From: Paenibacillaceae bacterium
Lineage (GTDB): Bacteria; Bacillota; Bacilli; Paenibacillales; Paenibacillaceae
DNA length: 64,000 nucleotides
NCBI GenBank assembly: GCA_004134985.1
Contig: REGQ01000023.1
Span: forward strand, 1 to 64,000
Reading direction: 5' to 3'
Positions within the stretch are counted from its first letter, which is position 1, and each line of letters starts with the position of its first letter. A model generated the notes under the pieces. That model did not search any database, had not been told where the DNA came from, and saw only the letters and a program-made list of their open reading frames with translations. Shown here one piece after another: positions 45,575-55,085 of this stretch. The translations under genes were made by a program, and so were the position numbers.

Positions 45575-46189
45575 TCAGAGCGGGCCAGCCTTCATGAACA
45601 AACGCTCCTTGATGCCATTCATCCGGAGAAACAATTCCGCTTTTTGGCGGCGAAAAAGGGTAAAGCCGAGTTTTTCATACAGCCGGATCGCACCCACATT
45701 CGTATCGATAACTTCCAAAATATATTCATCATAATTCAGCGTTTTCATCACATGGTTAAGCAATTGGGAAGCCACTCCTTTGCCCCGCGCGCTGGTATGA
45801 GTTGTAACGCATTCAATATACCCCTGGTTGTATTGCAATTGTTCAAGCGGCTGCTCCAACTCCTTGCGAAGCTGGGAGGCTGCAAGCGCGCCCTTCACTC
45901 TGCCAAACTCTCGCTGTAAAATTTTTTTGTCGAATTCATGCGAACGGCGGTAGTTGGTAGACACCGCTACAATACCCGCAACCTTGGTGTCCAGCAGCGC
46001 CGCATAATAATGCTCTGCAATAAACGAATGACGGATAGCACTCTTTATTGCAGCCGGTTTGACCCGAAAGTATTTCTCAAAATCATGCATAAAACCGCTG
46101 ACAAACAAGGATACAAGCTGCTCCATCTGCTCTTCATTCAGTTCTGTCGCATTGGTTACAACAATTTCATCCAAAGCGGTCGCATTCAT
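45575..46189 (-). CDS. GNAT family N-acetyltransferase
   Basis: 204 aa, GGAGG 7 nt before ATG 46189. The C-terminal half has the acetyl-CoA loop 'TTHTSARGKGVASQLLNHVM' (R/Q-x-x-G-x-G/A type) and 'LEVIDTNVGAIRLYEKLGF', both standard for GNAT. The N-terminal half is divergent. Substrate unknown. No partner gene; the repeat island lies immediately downstream. Confidence 0.88.
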   Translation of the reverse strand: MNATALDEIVVTNATELNEEQMEQLVSLFVSGFMHDFEKYFRVKPAAIKSAIRHSFIAEHYYAALLDTKVAGIVAVSTNYRRSHEFDKKILQREFGRVKGALAASQLRKELEQPLEQLQYNQGYIECVTTHTSARGKGVASQLLNHVMKTLNYDEYILEVIDTNVGAIRLYEKLGFTLFRRQKAELFLRMNGIKERLFMKAGPL

Positions 46190-46429
46190 AGTGATCCCTC
46201 CATTCTACAGCTTGACAAGAGCCGCCTCTCACCAGGCATCCCTCCCCAAGCTGCACTTCCAGTATATCGAAATCATTACCAGTCTATAACATGCGACAGG
46301 CTGATTATGACTCCTCCTCTGGAATGAATATCGGGCTTATTAGCGTGATAACAGCTGCGGAGGGCGGTTCATGCAAACATCACACCCCGTACCGGGCTGC
46401 AAGCGACCGATAAATCTCCTTATAAAGAA
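46190..46429. other. Gene-free spacer
   Basis: 240 bp between the GNAT start and the dynamin terminator, presumably carrying the GNAT promoter. No other signal was seen. Confidence 0.4.
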
Positions 46430-46470
46430 ATAGAGCCTTCCCGATGATGTAATCATCGAAAAAGCTCTAT
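46430..46470 (-). terminator. Terminator downstream of the dynamin gene
   Basis: ATAGAGC/GCTCTAT with a continuous inner stem (CGATGAT/ATCATCG plus wobble pairs), followed on the minus strand by TTCTTTAT. About 100 nt past the dynamin stop; the gap holds no gene. Confidence 0.75.
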
Positions 46471-46572
46471 CCCTAAAGCAAACCTATTCCGCCCATAGCT
46501 TGACGTTCACTACGCATAAAAGTCTCTATGAAAATAGGCAATGGATGTATGGAAAAGTGCACGAAGCTTAAA

Positions 46573-49500
46573 CTACATAGCGTGCCGCTCATTCGTTAAA
46601 GCTGTTAATTGTTCCACAAGCTGCTCCAGCACCTCCGGGGCAACCTCGCGGGAAAGCGAGGACAGCCGCGCCGTCTTGTACTGTTCAATTTCAGCTTGCA
46701 AGTTGGCGGTCCCGCTCTGCAAAGCGCTCTGCCAAAGCTCACGGTAGTTTTCCGTCCAGCGATCGGCCAACCCGTCGGTATAGCTCTTCATCGGCTCGGT
46801 CAGCACCTTCTCCAATTCTTCCCGCAAAATTGTGCTGCCGCCGTTTTCGAAGAAATGACGCGGATTGCGGAACGGCGCCCATAACAGCTTGCGCTCCACC
46901 TGGTCAGTCTGCCATAGCTCGCCAATTTCCGGCGAATTCAGCAGATCTGGCTGCCACTCGCGTACTGAAAGATCATCAAGCCTTGCGGCAAGTTCTGCGG
47001 CAGCGGCAGCATATTGCTGAACTGCAAGCCGCTTGAGCGAATTTTCCATCCGCAAGGTCGTTGCAAGCATTTCCTCAGCCAGATCATTTTGCAGTTGGCG
47101 CTGCAGTTCCAGCCAGCAGGTCCAAATCATCTTCTTCAAGTCTCTCCCGTCCGATTGCAGAGCAGCCGGATTAAAGGCAAGCTGAAAATGTTCACCGAAG
47201 CGGAATTTGACACGTTGAAGCACATAGAACAACAGCTCTCTCAGCTCTTGGAGAAGCGGCTCTACTGAAGCGGCGCTCATTGCCGATGCGGCGGACTGGT
47301 GCGCGCTGGCGGCAGACTGGAGCAATTCCTCCCGCTGCTGAGCGCGCAGCGTCTCATCACCTTTGGCAGCAGCGAGCAGCGAAGCTGCCTGACCTACTGC
47401 ACGGCTGATTTCCTGCTCCGCCGAGGCGGCCGCAAGCTGGCCCAGTTCCCCGGCAGTAAACTGCAAGAACGCCTGTTCAAAGGCGTCGATGCCTGACTGC
47501 TGCGTTAGATCGGCTCGGCCGTCCAGTTTGGCATCAAGCGCCTGCAGGCTCGATACCGGGAATAACCGCGGCTGACGAATGCCATGCCGCACCAGATTTT
47601 GCTCGACGTGGCTCAGAACATCTTGCAATTCCTCATCGCTGGAAGCCAAATCGGCTGCATTAACGATAAAGAACATTTTATCCAGTTCAAACTGATCCTT
47701 CACCCGGCCCAACTGCATCAAAAACTGGCGATCAGCCTGTGAGAAGGCATGGTTATAGTAGGTAACGAACAAAATAGCGTCCGCATTTTTAATATAATTA
47801 AAAGCGACCCCTGTGTGACGGGCGTTGACCGAATCAGCGCCAGGCGTGTCAACAAGCACGATGCCCTGTTCGGTAAGTGGACAAGCGCAGAACAATTCAA
47901 TTTCCTGCACAAAGCAGGAGCGCCATTCCTCTGCTACATATTGACGATATGTCGGCTCGTCAACGGTCAGCTGCTCCCCAAGCTGCGGGGCAAGCAGCTC
48001 CCATCCTTGCAGCACTGCCTTCAAAAAGCTGTAATGCGGCCTGCCTCCGGGATGGAGGGCAGCTGGCTTGAGTCCCGCAATTGCCTTAAGCAGCGGGCGC
48101 TCATCCTCGCCTTCCGCCGTCTCGCCCAGCAAATTAAGCGAATACCGGATATCGTCCATCATCGCCGCTTTGCTCTTCATCACGACACGGGCGGTGCCAT
48201 GCGGATGCCCTGCCGTTGGCGGAACGATCCGGTTAATGGTCGCCGTCGTCGGATTCGGCGACACCGGCAGTGTTGGCGCGCCGATCAGCGCATTGGCAAA
48301 CGATGACTTGCCCGCGCTGAACGCGCCGAACAGCGCGATCGTGAAGCGGCTCTGCTGCAGCCGCGCCGCCTTGGCCTGCATCGTTTGCGCTGAACGCGCA
48401 AACATGCCGTGCGGCGCGAGCAGTGCCGCCGCGCGCTCAAGCAGCGCGGCAGCCTGCCGCTGCGGCCCCAGCATCGCAGCGTCGGCATTGGCGCCGGCAC
48501 CGCTGCTTGGCTCCACCGCAGGCGCGCGGCCAGCGTCTGCTGCGCCCATGGCCGCTGGCTGTGCCGCAAGCGGCGCTGTCGCCACCGCGGTGCCGCCACC
48601 CGCGGCTATGGTGCTGCCGCTCGCGGCCGTAGCGCCGACGAGCCCAGCAGCTGCGCGAGCGCTCACGCCAGCCGCGCCAGCGCCGGCCTTGTCGGCGGCG
48701 CGGCTTTCCGCAGCTGCTGGCGCAGCCGCTGCAGCCGGCACCGGCAGCGCGGGCAGCGCGGGCGCTTGCGGCAGCAGTGCCGCGAGCTGCTCGCGACGCG
48801 CTGCAGCTGCGCTGTCGAGCGCGGCGAGCTGCGCGAGCGCCGCGGCCTGGGTCGCCAGCGCAGCGCGGCGCTCCATCTCGGGCGCAGCGGCGGCTTCACC
48901 GGCCGCGGCGGCGCGGGCCGCCAGCTCGTCGATAAGCTCCAGCGCCCGCTTGCGGTACAGTGATTTCACGGATGCCGCAAGTTCGCGGCAATAGTTCATC
49001 GTGAATTCATTGCTGAATACCGCGCCCGCACGGACAGGCGCAAGCAGCAGCGAAGGCTCGACAACGCCTGTCAGCGCTTCCGCCAGCCGCTGCTCAAGAG
49101 AGTCGTCACGCCAGCCCAGATGCTGGGCCGCTTTGCGGAACAGCTCTATCGCATGCCACTCAATCGAGGACTGCACCTTGGGGGCAAATCCAGCCAGGAA
49201 AGCGTCCAGACGCCGCTGCTGCTCGGCAGCGGTCTTCGCAGCGGCAAAAAATAAGCCGGCTTTAAAACCCGGTTTGCGGCTCTCCAAAAACAGATGCGCC
49301 AAATCCCGCGTTTCTGCTGGTGTAATATTCGCATTGTCCAACAGTGATTCCATCTCTTGCCGCAGCTTGACGCGCAGCTGCTCCGGAGCTTGCCGACGCT
49401 GCTCTGCAAGCAGTGCCAATTGCGTCAGCTCCGCTTGAACCGCTTCCATACCTTCCTCGCCGCCAGCCTGTTCTACAAGCGCGCTGCGTTCCTGCTCCTG

Positions 49501-50367
49501 ACTTGCTTCCAGCCATTTGGCATGCTCGCCAAGCAGATGGCGGGCAGAAGCATGGACACTGCAGCAGCTTAACAATCCACTGGCGGTGGCAAGCTCCTTG
49601 ATCAGCAGTTCCAGCCCTTCCCACTCCTGATAAGGGTGCTGAGGCTCGCGCTGCGACAAATACAAAATTCCGGCAGGCTCAAGACTCCATGCTGCAAAGG
49701 CTTCTTCTACACTGTGACGGTAGGCGGAGAAGGACAGCTCGCGCTCCCGGTGTTTGTCAATTTGATTGACAATCAGATAAAGCGGTTTGCCCCAGTCTTT
49801 CAACTGCTTGGCAAACGCAAAGTTGATTTCAGATTGCACATGATTATAGTCCATCACATAAAAAACGACATCCGCCAAATGCAGTGCCGATTCTGTCGCC
49901 ATTCTATGTGCACCGTCCGTGGAATCAATTCCCGGCGTATCAAGCAGAACGATCTTGTCTCCAAGCGCCTCAATCGGATACGTAATCGCAACGGAGGCAA
50001 ACTCCTCGCCATTGACGCAATAGGCTTCAAGCTGCTCTGGCGGAACCTCAAGCACTTTGCGCTGCCCACCCGCTGTGCTGACAATCCGCGCGCAGGGCGC
50101 TCCGCCTTGAATCGATACGACATTTGCGCTGGTCGGGATCGGACTGGACGGCAGCAGCTTTGCTCCGCACAGACGATTTATTAAGGTAGACTTGCCAGCG
50201 GAAAAATGTCCGCAGAACGCGATTGTCAATTTGCCTGCTGTCGCCTTGTCTGACAGCTCACGCAGCCTAACGGCATGCTCCTTATCCCCTGATTGCTCCA
50301 CTAACGGGGCAATCTCCAAAAGCGCGGACGCAGTTGCTGCGGCCGCGCTCCGAGTATTGGTATCCAT
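46573..50367 (-). CDS. dynA: Tandem bacterial dynamin (DynA-like)
   Basis: 1264 aa with two dynamin GTPase modules in one chain, as in B. subtilis DynA (YpbR, ~1190 aa), which binds membranes, tethers and fuses them and protects against envelope damage. First module: P-loop GHFSAGKS (53-60), DTPG (143-146), NQIDKH. Second: P-loop GAFSAGKSS (681-689), VDTPGADS, NAAD. The two are joined by a very Ala-rich segment (about 490-670) that also creates a GC-rich patch (48.4-48.95 kb). The C-terminal helices end at an amphipathic region. Starts at ATG 50367. Confidence 0.93.
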   Translation of the reverse strand: MDTNTRSAAAATASALLEIAPLVEQSGDKEHAVRLRELSDKATAGKLTIAFCGHFSAGKSTLINRLCGAKLLPSSPIPTSANVVSIQGGAPCARIVSTAGGQRKVLEVPPEQLEAYCVNGEEFASVAITYPIEALGDKIVLLDTPGIDSTDGAHRMATESALHLADVVFYVMDYNHVQSEINFAFAKQLKDWGKPLYLIVNQIDKHRERELSFSAYRHSVEEAFAAWSLEPAGILYLSQREPQHPYQEWEGLELLIKELATASGLLSCCSVHASARHLLGEHAKWLEASQEQERSALVEQAGGEEGMEAVQAELTQLALLAEQRRQAPEQLRVKLRQEMESLLDNANITPAETRDLAHLFLESRKPGFKAGLFFAAAKTAAEQQRRLDAFLAGFAPKVQSSIEWHAIELFRKAAQHLGWRDDSLEQRLAEALTGVVEPSLLLAPVRAGAVFSNEFTMNYCRELAASVKSLYRKRALELIDELAARAAAAGEAAAAPEMERRAALATQAAALAQLAALDSAAAARREQLAALLPQAPALPALPVPAAAAAPAAAESRAADKAGAGAAGVSARAAAGLVGATAASGSTIAAGGGTAVATAPLAAQPAAMGAADAGRAPAVEPSSGAGANADAAMLGPQRQAAALLERAAALLAPHGMFARSAQTMQAKAARLQQSRFTIALFGAFSAGKSSFANALIGAPTLPVSPNPTTATINRIVPPTAGHPHGTARVVMKSKAAMMDDIRYSLNLLGETAEGEDERPLLKAIAGLKPAALHPGGRPHYSFLKAVLQGWELLAPQLGEQLTVDEPTYRQYVAEEWRSCFVQEIELFCACPLTEQGIVLVDTPGADSVNARHTGVAFNYIKNADAILFVTYYNHAFSQADRQFLMQLGRVKDQFELDKMFFIVNAADLASSDEELQDVLSHVEQNLVRHGIRQPRLFPVSSLQALDAKLDGRADLTQQSGIDAFEQAFLQFTAGELGQLAAASAEQEISRAVGQAASLLAAAKGDETLRAQQREELLQSAASAHQSAASAMSAASVEPLLQELRELLFYVLQRVKFRFGEHFQLAFNPAALQSDGRDLKKMIWTCWLELQRQLQNDLAEEMLATTLRMENSLKRLAVQQYAAAAAELAARLDDLSVREWQPDLLNSPEIGELWQTDQVERKLLWAPFRNPRHFFENGGSTILREELEKVLTEPMKSYTDGLADRWTENYRELWQSALQSGTANLQAEIEQYKTARLSSLSREVAPEVLEQLVEQLTALTNERHAM

Positions 50368-50407
50368 TTAATGCTCTCTCCCTGTCATCATACCTTGTCC
50401 TGCCTGC

Positions 50408-50695
50408 TTAAGCTTCGTTCAGCGAACCCAGCTCTTCTCCGGCAACCGGCATACAGATTTCAAACACGCTGCCATGCTGTAAAATGGTAATACCGCGTTT
50501 CTTTTCTTTCATTACAACGACTTCTGGCTTAACGCGCATCCGTTCGATATATTGTTCAGGCACATCTCCTGATCCGCTGACCGTAATTCCTTCCACGATC
50601 ACTTCCTCATTGTCCTCTGGCGGGGATTCAATAATTTGCGGATAAATATCCGAAAACACCTCGAAATTTTTCGTATATACAGAAATACACTTCAT
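50408..50695 (-). CDS. Hypothetical protein, 95 aa
   Basis: Not recognised. Two starts are possible: ATG 50695 with AGGATGAGG upstream, or ATG 50704 overlapping the nth stop as ATGA. The protein is small and acidic, with an N-terminal 'MKCISVYTKNFEVFSDIYPQI' and a central GITVSGSGDVP loop. It has no signal peptide or membrane segment. It lies between nth and the dynamin gene on the same strand and is probably co-transcribed with nth. Confidence 0.65.
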   Translation of the reverse strand: MKCISVYTKNFEVFSDIYPQIIESPPEDNEEVIVEGITVSGSGDVPEQYIERMRVKPEVVVMKEKKRGITILQHGSVFEICMPVAGEELGSLNEA

Positions 50696-50700
50696 CGTCC

Positions 50701-51393
50701 TCATCCTTTACTGGCAAATGTAATATTATGTTCCTTATCTTTCCTCGTTCTGACCGGCTTCATACGTTTTTTGCCTTCCTTGCAGCGATCCAGCAACGGA
50801 CAGGCCGGGCAGCCGGGTTTTTGCGCCTTGCAATGGTAACGGCCAAAAAAGATGAGACGATGGTGAGTCAACGTCCACTCTTCACGGGGAACAAGCTTCA
50901 TCAGCTTCTTCTCCACTTCAAGAACTGTATCCTCGGCCTTGGCAGCGCCAAGCCGCTTCGCAACTCGTTCCACATGGGTATCTACTGCAATTGCAGGTAT
51001 GCCAAAGGCGTTGGATACCACCACATTCGCCGTCTTTCGGCCAACCCCTGGCAACTCGACCAATTGCTCGATCGTCCCGGGAACCTCGCTGTCATACTTC
51101 TCGAGAAGAATCCGGCAGAGCTTTTGAATATGTGCCGCCTTATTGCGAAACAAGCCGATTCTACGAATATCCTGCTGCAATTCCTCAATCGGCACAGCGA
51201 GATAATCCGCCGGTTGCTGATATTTAAGAAATAGCTGTTCCGTCACTTTATTCACTGTCTCGTCTGTACATTGTGCGGACAGGAGCACGGCGATTGTCAG
51301 TTCAAACGGATTGCTGTAGTTAAGCTCACAATGGGCGTCGGGATACATCTCTGCTATAACATTCAGTATATCCCTCATTTGTTTCGCATTCAT
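50701..51393 (-). CDS. nth: Endonuclease III
   Basis: 230 aa. Base-excision glycosylase/AP lyase removing oxidised pyrimidines. The helix-hairpin-helix LPGVGRKTANVVV with catalytic Lys, the conserved Asp in VDTHVERVAKR, and a [4Fe-4S] cluster pattern C-x6-C-x2-C-x5-C (CKAQKPGCPACPLLDRC) are all present. GGGAGAGAG precedes ATG 51393. Own promoter at 51429-51457. Translation appears coupled to the small gene downstream. Confidence 0.96.
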   Translation of the reverse strand: MNAKQMRDILNVIAEMYPDAHCELNYSNPFELTIAVLLSAQCTDETVNKVTEQLFLKYQQPADYLAVPIEELQQDIRRIGLFRNKAAHIQKLCRILLEKYDSEVPGTIEQLVELPGVGRKTANVVVSNAFGIPAIAVDTHVERVAKRLGAAKAEDTVLEVEKKLMKLVPREEWTLTHHRLIFFGRYHCKAQKPGCPACPLLDRCKEGKKRMKPVRTRKDKEHNITFASKG

Positions 51394-51428
51394 GGCAACT
51401 CTCTCCCTGGATTATGGGCTTCGTTCAA

Positions 51429-51457
51429 AGTGTAGCGAAAAATGTCGCTGCATGCAA
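51429..51457 (-). promoter_or_regulatory. Sigma-A-type promoter of nth
   Basis: On the minus strand TTGCAT, 17-nt spacer, TACACT, about 36 nt upstream of the nth start. Confidence 0.6.
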
Positions 51458-51548
51458 CCCTATTTCATTGGAATTTACTAAGTTTTCATAGTTTTTTTCA
51501 ATGCAAAACCAAAATCGTCGCTTGACACGCTGCCCGCACATTGTTATT

Positions 51549-51631
51549 GGCGCTTTTGATCCGCTGGTCAAGACCAAGCAAACGGATCAAAGCGCCCAAA
51601 ACCTGCGTGTTCTTGGCAAGTTTTGGGCGCT
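51549..51631 (-). terminator. Two mutually exclusive hairpins after the SLH gene
   Basis: Stem I pairs 51549-51563 (GGCGCTTTTGATCCG) with 51583-51596 (CGGATCAAAGCGCC). Stem II pairs 51591-51602 (AGCGCCCAAAAC) with 51620-51631 (GTTTTGGGCGCT), 12 bp perfect. They share bases 51591-51596 and cannot form together. Neither has a clean T tract. They probably lie at the 3' end of the SLH-protein transcript. Confidence 0.5.
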
Positions 51632-51688
51632 GAAGATGAAGCTCATAAGCTGTATTCTGACAGACTGAAACAGCGTTATGGGCCTCGC

Positions 51689-51718
51689 GCCGCGCGCTTG
51701 CAATTCCAAGTGCGCGGC
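51689..51718. repeat. Short GC-rich inverted repeat
   Basis: GCCGCGCGCTTG opposite CAAGTGCGCGGC with a 6-nt loop (11 of 12 pairs), 30 nt past the stop of the SLH gene. Possible first element of its terminator region; no T tract. The remainder of 51394-51747 holds only the hairpins and the nth promoter. Confidence 0.5.
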
Positions 51719-51747
51719 ACGGATCCATCCCGCCAGTTTCATTGCTC

Positions 51748-54465
51748 TTACTGTGATCTGACGGCTTCAAGCAGCTTGCCGTCCGAAACGTAGAGAATAA
51801 TGGTGTCGCCGCTTTTCAGCGCCCCTACTTGAATGGGTTCGCCGCCATCAAAAAACTTTGTATCCGGCGTCACAGCAAACCGGTAATTCAAATCATTGGC
51901 GCTGGTGCGCAGCACATGCAGCTCTTTGGCAATCGAATCATATTTGGAAAACTTCTTGGTCATGCCAAGGCTGACGGTAATCAACTGTTGTCCTTGCGCA
52001 TCGTTGCGCACCTCCACCCACTCGCCTACAGCCAGTGAAGATGTGGAGTTGCTTAGCGAACCGTTGCGGTCAATTGTTGTACCGGACACGAACGGCACAT
52101 CGAAAGTATTGCCTCCTGCGCCGTTCAATGTAATGCGATCAGGGTAGACTGCGGCTACTTTGCCTGTTTGTACTTTAACTACTTTCAGCGCAGAAATCGA
52201 GTTGCCAGTATAGATCAGATTGACCGACTGTCCAGCCGACAATTGATTCAGCGTCAATGTCGCCCCGTCTTCATTGGTGATCTTCCAGTGTGTTGGAACT
52301 GCATACTCTGTCACCGCGCCCTGAGTGTTGCGCAGCTTGATTTTTCGTCCGGACACATCCACCGATACGATCTCCATGCGAATAACATCATGCACCTGAA
52401 TGACAATCGCTTTTTCTTGCGCACTGTCAAGCAGCGCTGTTACTGTATCGCCGATTTTCAGATCAGCGATCGTGGCGGAAGGCTTGCCGTTAATATTAAC
52501 GGACGGCGCAGGCGCCAAATAAGGCAGCACCAGCGAGGAGCCGTTGTCAAGGGCAAGTGTAAGGTGATTCGTTGTCTGGTTCATGTTGATCAGTTTGCCG
52601 GTATAGTTGAATACGATTTGAACAGAAACCGCCGTTTTATCAATGTAGGAAATGCTAACTTTGCGGTTTTTCGTCAGGAAACCTTTGACCTCATCGATTG
52701 TCATTGCCGCATCATTGTATTCATATTTCGTGCGGGAGATGAGTTTGAAAATGTATGGCTCACCTGACGCGTCCTCTACAATCAAATTATTTTGTTCAGG
52801 ATAATAAGCAACGACTTTGGCGCCATTCAAAATTTCAAGTCCGCGATCCAATACGCTAATGGCGGTTACGACATTGCTGTCGTTGATCGTCAGCTCGAGC
52901 TTGTCGCCGCGCACCAGATCCGAAATTGTCGGCTGGTTGATGCCTTTAATAGTCACTTTCAGATTCGTCGCCAAATACTTGGCCTCAATGGAACCATTCA
53001 CCGTATAATTGACAACCTTCGAATCGGCCGTAATCTCAACAAACTCACCGTTAATCGTTTTGCCGGAAGTTTGGGTCATGACGATTTTTGTGATCAGGCT
53101 ATTCGTGACTTCATAGGAAATGGCATCGCCCGCTTTCAGATCGGTTAGCGCGCGCACTTCATTATTCCACGTAACCAACGCCTGAGGCGCTGCAGTCCAT
53201 GTTTCTACTTGGCCTGTTGCGTCATTCGTCAGCTGTACGCTGCTGCCTGATACCGAAACGATCTTGCCTGTTCCTGTCTTGCTTACAGGCGCACCTTGAA
53301 TGCGGACAGAAACTGCGCGCGGCTCCGTCCGGAACGTATCGCGCTGCACTTCAACGACACTGTCCTTCACCAAGCTCGACAGCTGCAAAGTCTCGCCTTC
53401 TGAACCGATAATTTTAAGCTCGCTGGCGTTAAAAGGAATATCTTGAATGTCATTGTTGATTTCCAGAAACAGCTTGCTTTGCTGTGTCGAAACAAAGTTT
53501 ACTTTTCCTTGGATCGTCTCCAACTTGACATCGTCGTTCAACTGTTCAACATATAGTGCACTTGTCCCGTTCGCGATCAGGGAAACTTCGGCATAGGGCG
53601 TCATCAGCGCCTGCTCGGAGAGCTTCTCCGAATCAAAGCGATAATAGAGCGTGCTGGAGCCTGCCGTATACACCTGCTCCTGCTGCTTCTCTACATCAAA
53701 CAGTGTCAGGGAGTCAGCGGTTACATTGGTGAGCAGCCCCTTCGTCTGGCCAGGATACTCCACCTCCACCTTGCTCTGCGCACGGCTGAGCAGCGTAGCC
53801 ATCATCGCGCGGTTGACCGCTGCTTGCGGATCAAACTTCGTCGCGCTTACCCCTTTCATCAAATCCAGGGAAACGGCCGCATTGACAAACCCGCGATATT
53901 TGCTGCTAATTTTGTTATCATCGGTAAATGTGGATGAACTGGAGGCGCTTTGTTCTGCTCTCACAGTCTCGCCGAGCGCCCGGATCATCAGTTTGGCGAC
54001 CCACTCGCGGCTTGCCTCGCCAGCTCCCCATTCAACATCTGGAGTTTGCTCTGCCAGTTCAAATTCTTCAGCATTGATCAGCAAACCCTCCTGAAAAGCA
54101 AACACTACGTAAGGCTTCGCATAATCCTTTACTTTAAACGTGTCCGGGAAAGTAACGGTCGCCGCGTTGGCTACCTCCTCTTTTTTGCCAAGGAAACGAA
54201 TAGCCATAATGACTGCATCCTGACGCGACACGCTGCGGTTTGGCGCAAACTGCGTGCCTGTTCCTTCAACGATGCCTTGCAGCGCAAGCTTGGCGATATG
54301 TTTTTCCGCCCAATGCCCTTTCGCGACATCAGCGAAAGGTGTCGCCATGCGCTCGCCGCCTGTCGTTGCTTCATCGGCAAATGCGGCTCCTGCAGTCAAT
54401 GTGGCAGTCAATGAGAAGACAAGTGCGAGAATGAATGTTTTGTAGAAGATTGATCGTTTTGTCAT
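51748..54465 (-). CDS. S-layer homology (SLH) domain surface protein
   Basis: 905 aa from ATG 54465 (GGGGAGCAG upstream). Signal peptide to about residue 30 (AAFADEA). Three SLH domains follow: FADVAKGHWAEKHIAKLALQ, FPDTFKVKDYAKPYVVFAFQ, and a divergent FTDDNKISSKYRGFVNAAVS; these bind pyruvylated secondary wall polymer. Residues about 250-900 are a long series of beta-rich repeats of around 60-65 residues with 'G-x-hydrophobic-V' turns (TGKIVSVSGSSVQLTND, RKIKLRNTQGAVTEYAV), suggestive of a fibre-like surface protein. Function unknown; no enzyme motif. Confidence 0.9.
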   Translation of the reverse strand: MTKRSIFYKTFILALVFSLTATLTAGAAFADEATTGGERMATPFADVAKGHWAEKHIAKLALQGIVEGTGTQFAPNRSVSRQDAVIMAIRFLGKKEEVANAATVTFPDTFKVKDYAKPYVVFAFQEGLLINAEEFELAEQTPDVEWGAGEASREWVAKLMIRALGETVRAEQSASSSSTFTDDNKISSKYRGFVNAAVSLDLMKGVSATKFDPQAAVNRAMMATLLSRAQSKVEVEYPGQTKGLLTNVTADSLTLFDVEKQQEQVYTAGSSTLYYRFDSEKLSEQALMTPYAEVSLIANGTSALYVEQLNDDVKLETIQGKVNFVSTQQSKLFLEINNDIQDIPFNASELKIIGSEGETLQLSSLVKDSVVEVQRDTFRTEPRAVSVRIQGAPVSKTGTGKIVSVSGSSVQLTNDATGQVETWTAAPQALVTWNNEVRALTDLKAGDAISYEVTNSLITKIVMTQTSGKTINGEFVEITADSKVVNYTVNGSIEAKYLATNLKVTIKGINQPTISDLVRGDKLELTINDSNVVTAISVLDRGLEILNGAKVVAYYPEQNNLIVEDASGEPYIFKLISRTKYEYNDAAMTIDEVKGFLTKNRKVSISYIDKTAVSVQIVFNYTGKLINMNQTTNHLTLALDNGSSLVLPYLAPAPSVNINGKPSATIADLKIGDTVTALLDSAQEKAIVIQVHDVIRMEIVSVDVSGRKIKLRNTQGAVTEYAVPTHWKITNEDGATLTLNQLSAGQSVNLIYTGNSISALKVVKVQTGKVAAVYPDRITLNGAGGNTFDVPFVSGTTIDRNGSLSNSTSSLAVGEWVEVRNDAQGQQLITVSLGMTKKFSKYDSIAKELHVLRTSANDLNYRFAVTPDTKFFDGGEPIQVGALKSGDTIILYVSDGKLLEAVRSQ

Positions 54466-54529
54466 ATTTTTCTGCTCCCCCATTCAAATGGCCGCTGCTG
54501 CATTTCGCAGCAACGGCAGAGTCGTTTTT

Positions 54530-55069
54530 TTATAGTGGTCTTTCAATCGGATGTTCAAGTTCCATATGGCCCATCAAACTATCCACCGCTTCTCCCTGAA
54601 CGAGCAGGTCGAGCGACTTGATTTCCTCGAATTGGAAAACCGTTTTTTCGATTGCTTCAAGAGCGAGCAGTTCGCCAGAGGAACCAAGATTGGCTTCATC
54701 AGGAATTTCCAAATCAACTGTCAGCGCCCCATCTTGCACATTTACCGACAAAATCTTAATTTCGCTCCATAAGGAAAAGTAATCTTCCGAACCGTCCTGC
54801 TGCAAAGCCGCAAGCGCCGCTTCAAGTTTTTCCTGCTCATCAGCGAATGCGATGGATGCTTCCACCTCGGTCAGTTCAAGTAGTTGATCATCTGTGAGAT
54901 AGACCTTGATTTTCATCTCTTCCTTCACCGGCTCCGGCTCTCCCTGCGAATTGCCCGGGGCTGCCGGAGTGTCGGAGTTGTTCGGCTCCTGCACTTCCCG
55001 CGAGCCACAAGCGGCCAGCAGCAAAGCAATGACAAAGAGCGGCAGCATCCATTTCAAATATTTGTTCAT
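54530..55069 (-). CDS. GerMN-domain lipoprotein
   Basis: 179 aa. Lipoprotein signal with Cys21 (LLLAACGS), a P/E/N-rich linker (25-50), then a GerMN domain of about 120 residues ('KIKVYLTDDQ', 'LEAALAALQQDG', 'INGAL..VDL'-like 'VNVQDGALTVDLE', 'EAIEKTVFQFEEIKSLDLLVQGE'). GerMN proteins act in sporulation, germination or wall metabolism. 16 nt from the amidase gene upstream, so likely one operon with it and the SLH gene. Confidence 0.88.
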   Translation of the reverse strand: MNKYLKWMLPLFVIALLLAACGSREVQEPNNSDTPAAPGNSQGEPEPVKEEMKIKVYLTDDQLLELTEVEASIAFADEQEKLEAALAALQQDGSEDYFSLWSEIKILSVNVQDGALTVDLEIPDEANLGSSGELLALEAIEKTVFQFEEIKSLDLLVQGEAVDSLMGHMELEHPIERPL

Positions 55070-55085
55070 TGTACCCTCCTTACTT

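Noticed and set aside
45332-45919. 195-codon plus-strand frame across the inverted repeats
   Set aside because: Runs through non-coding repeats into the antisense of a GNAT gene.
48068-48994. 308-codon Ala/Ser-rich frame opposite the dynamin bridge
   Set aside because: Produced by GC-rich Ala codons on the other strand; composition is low complexity and no ribosome site was found.
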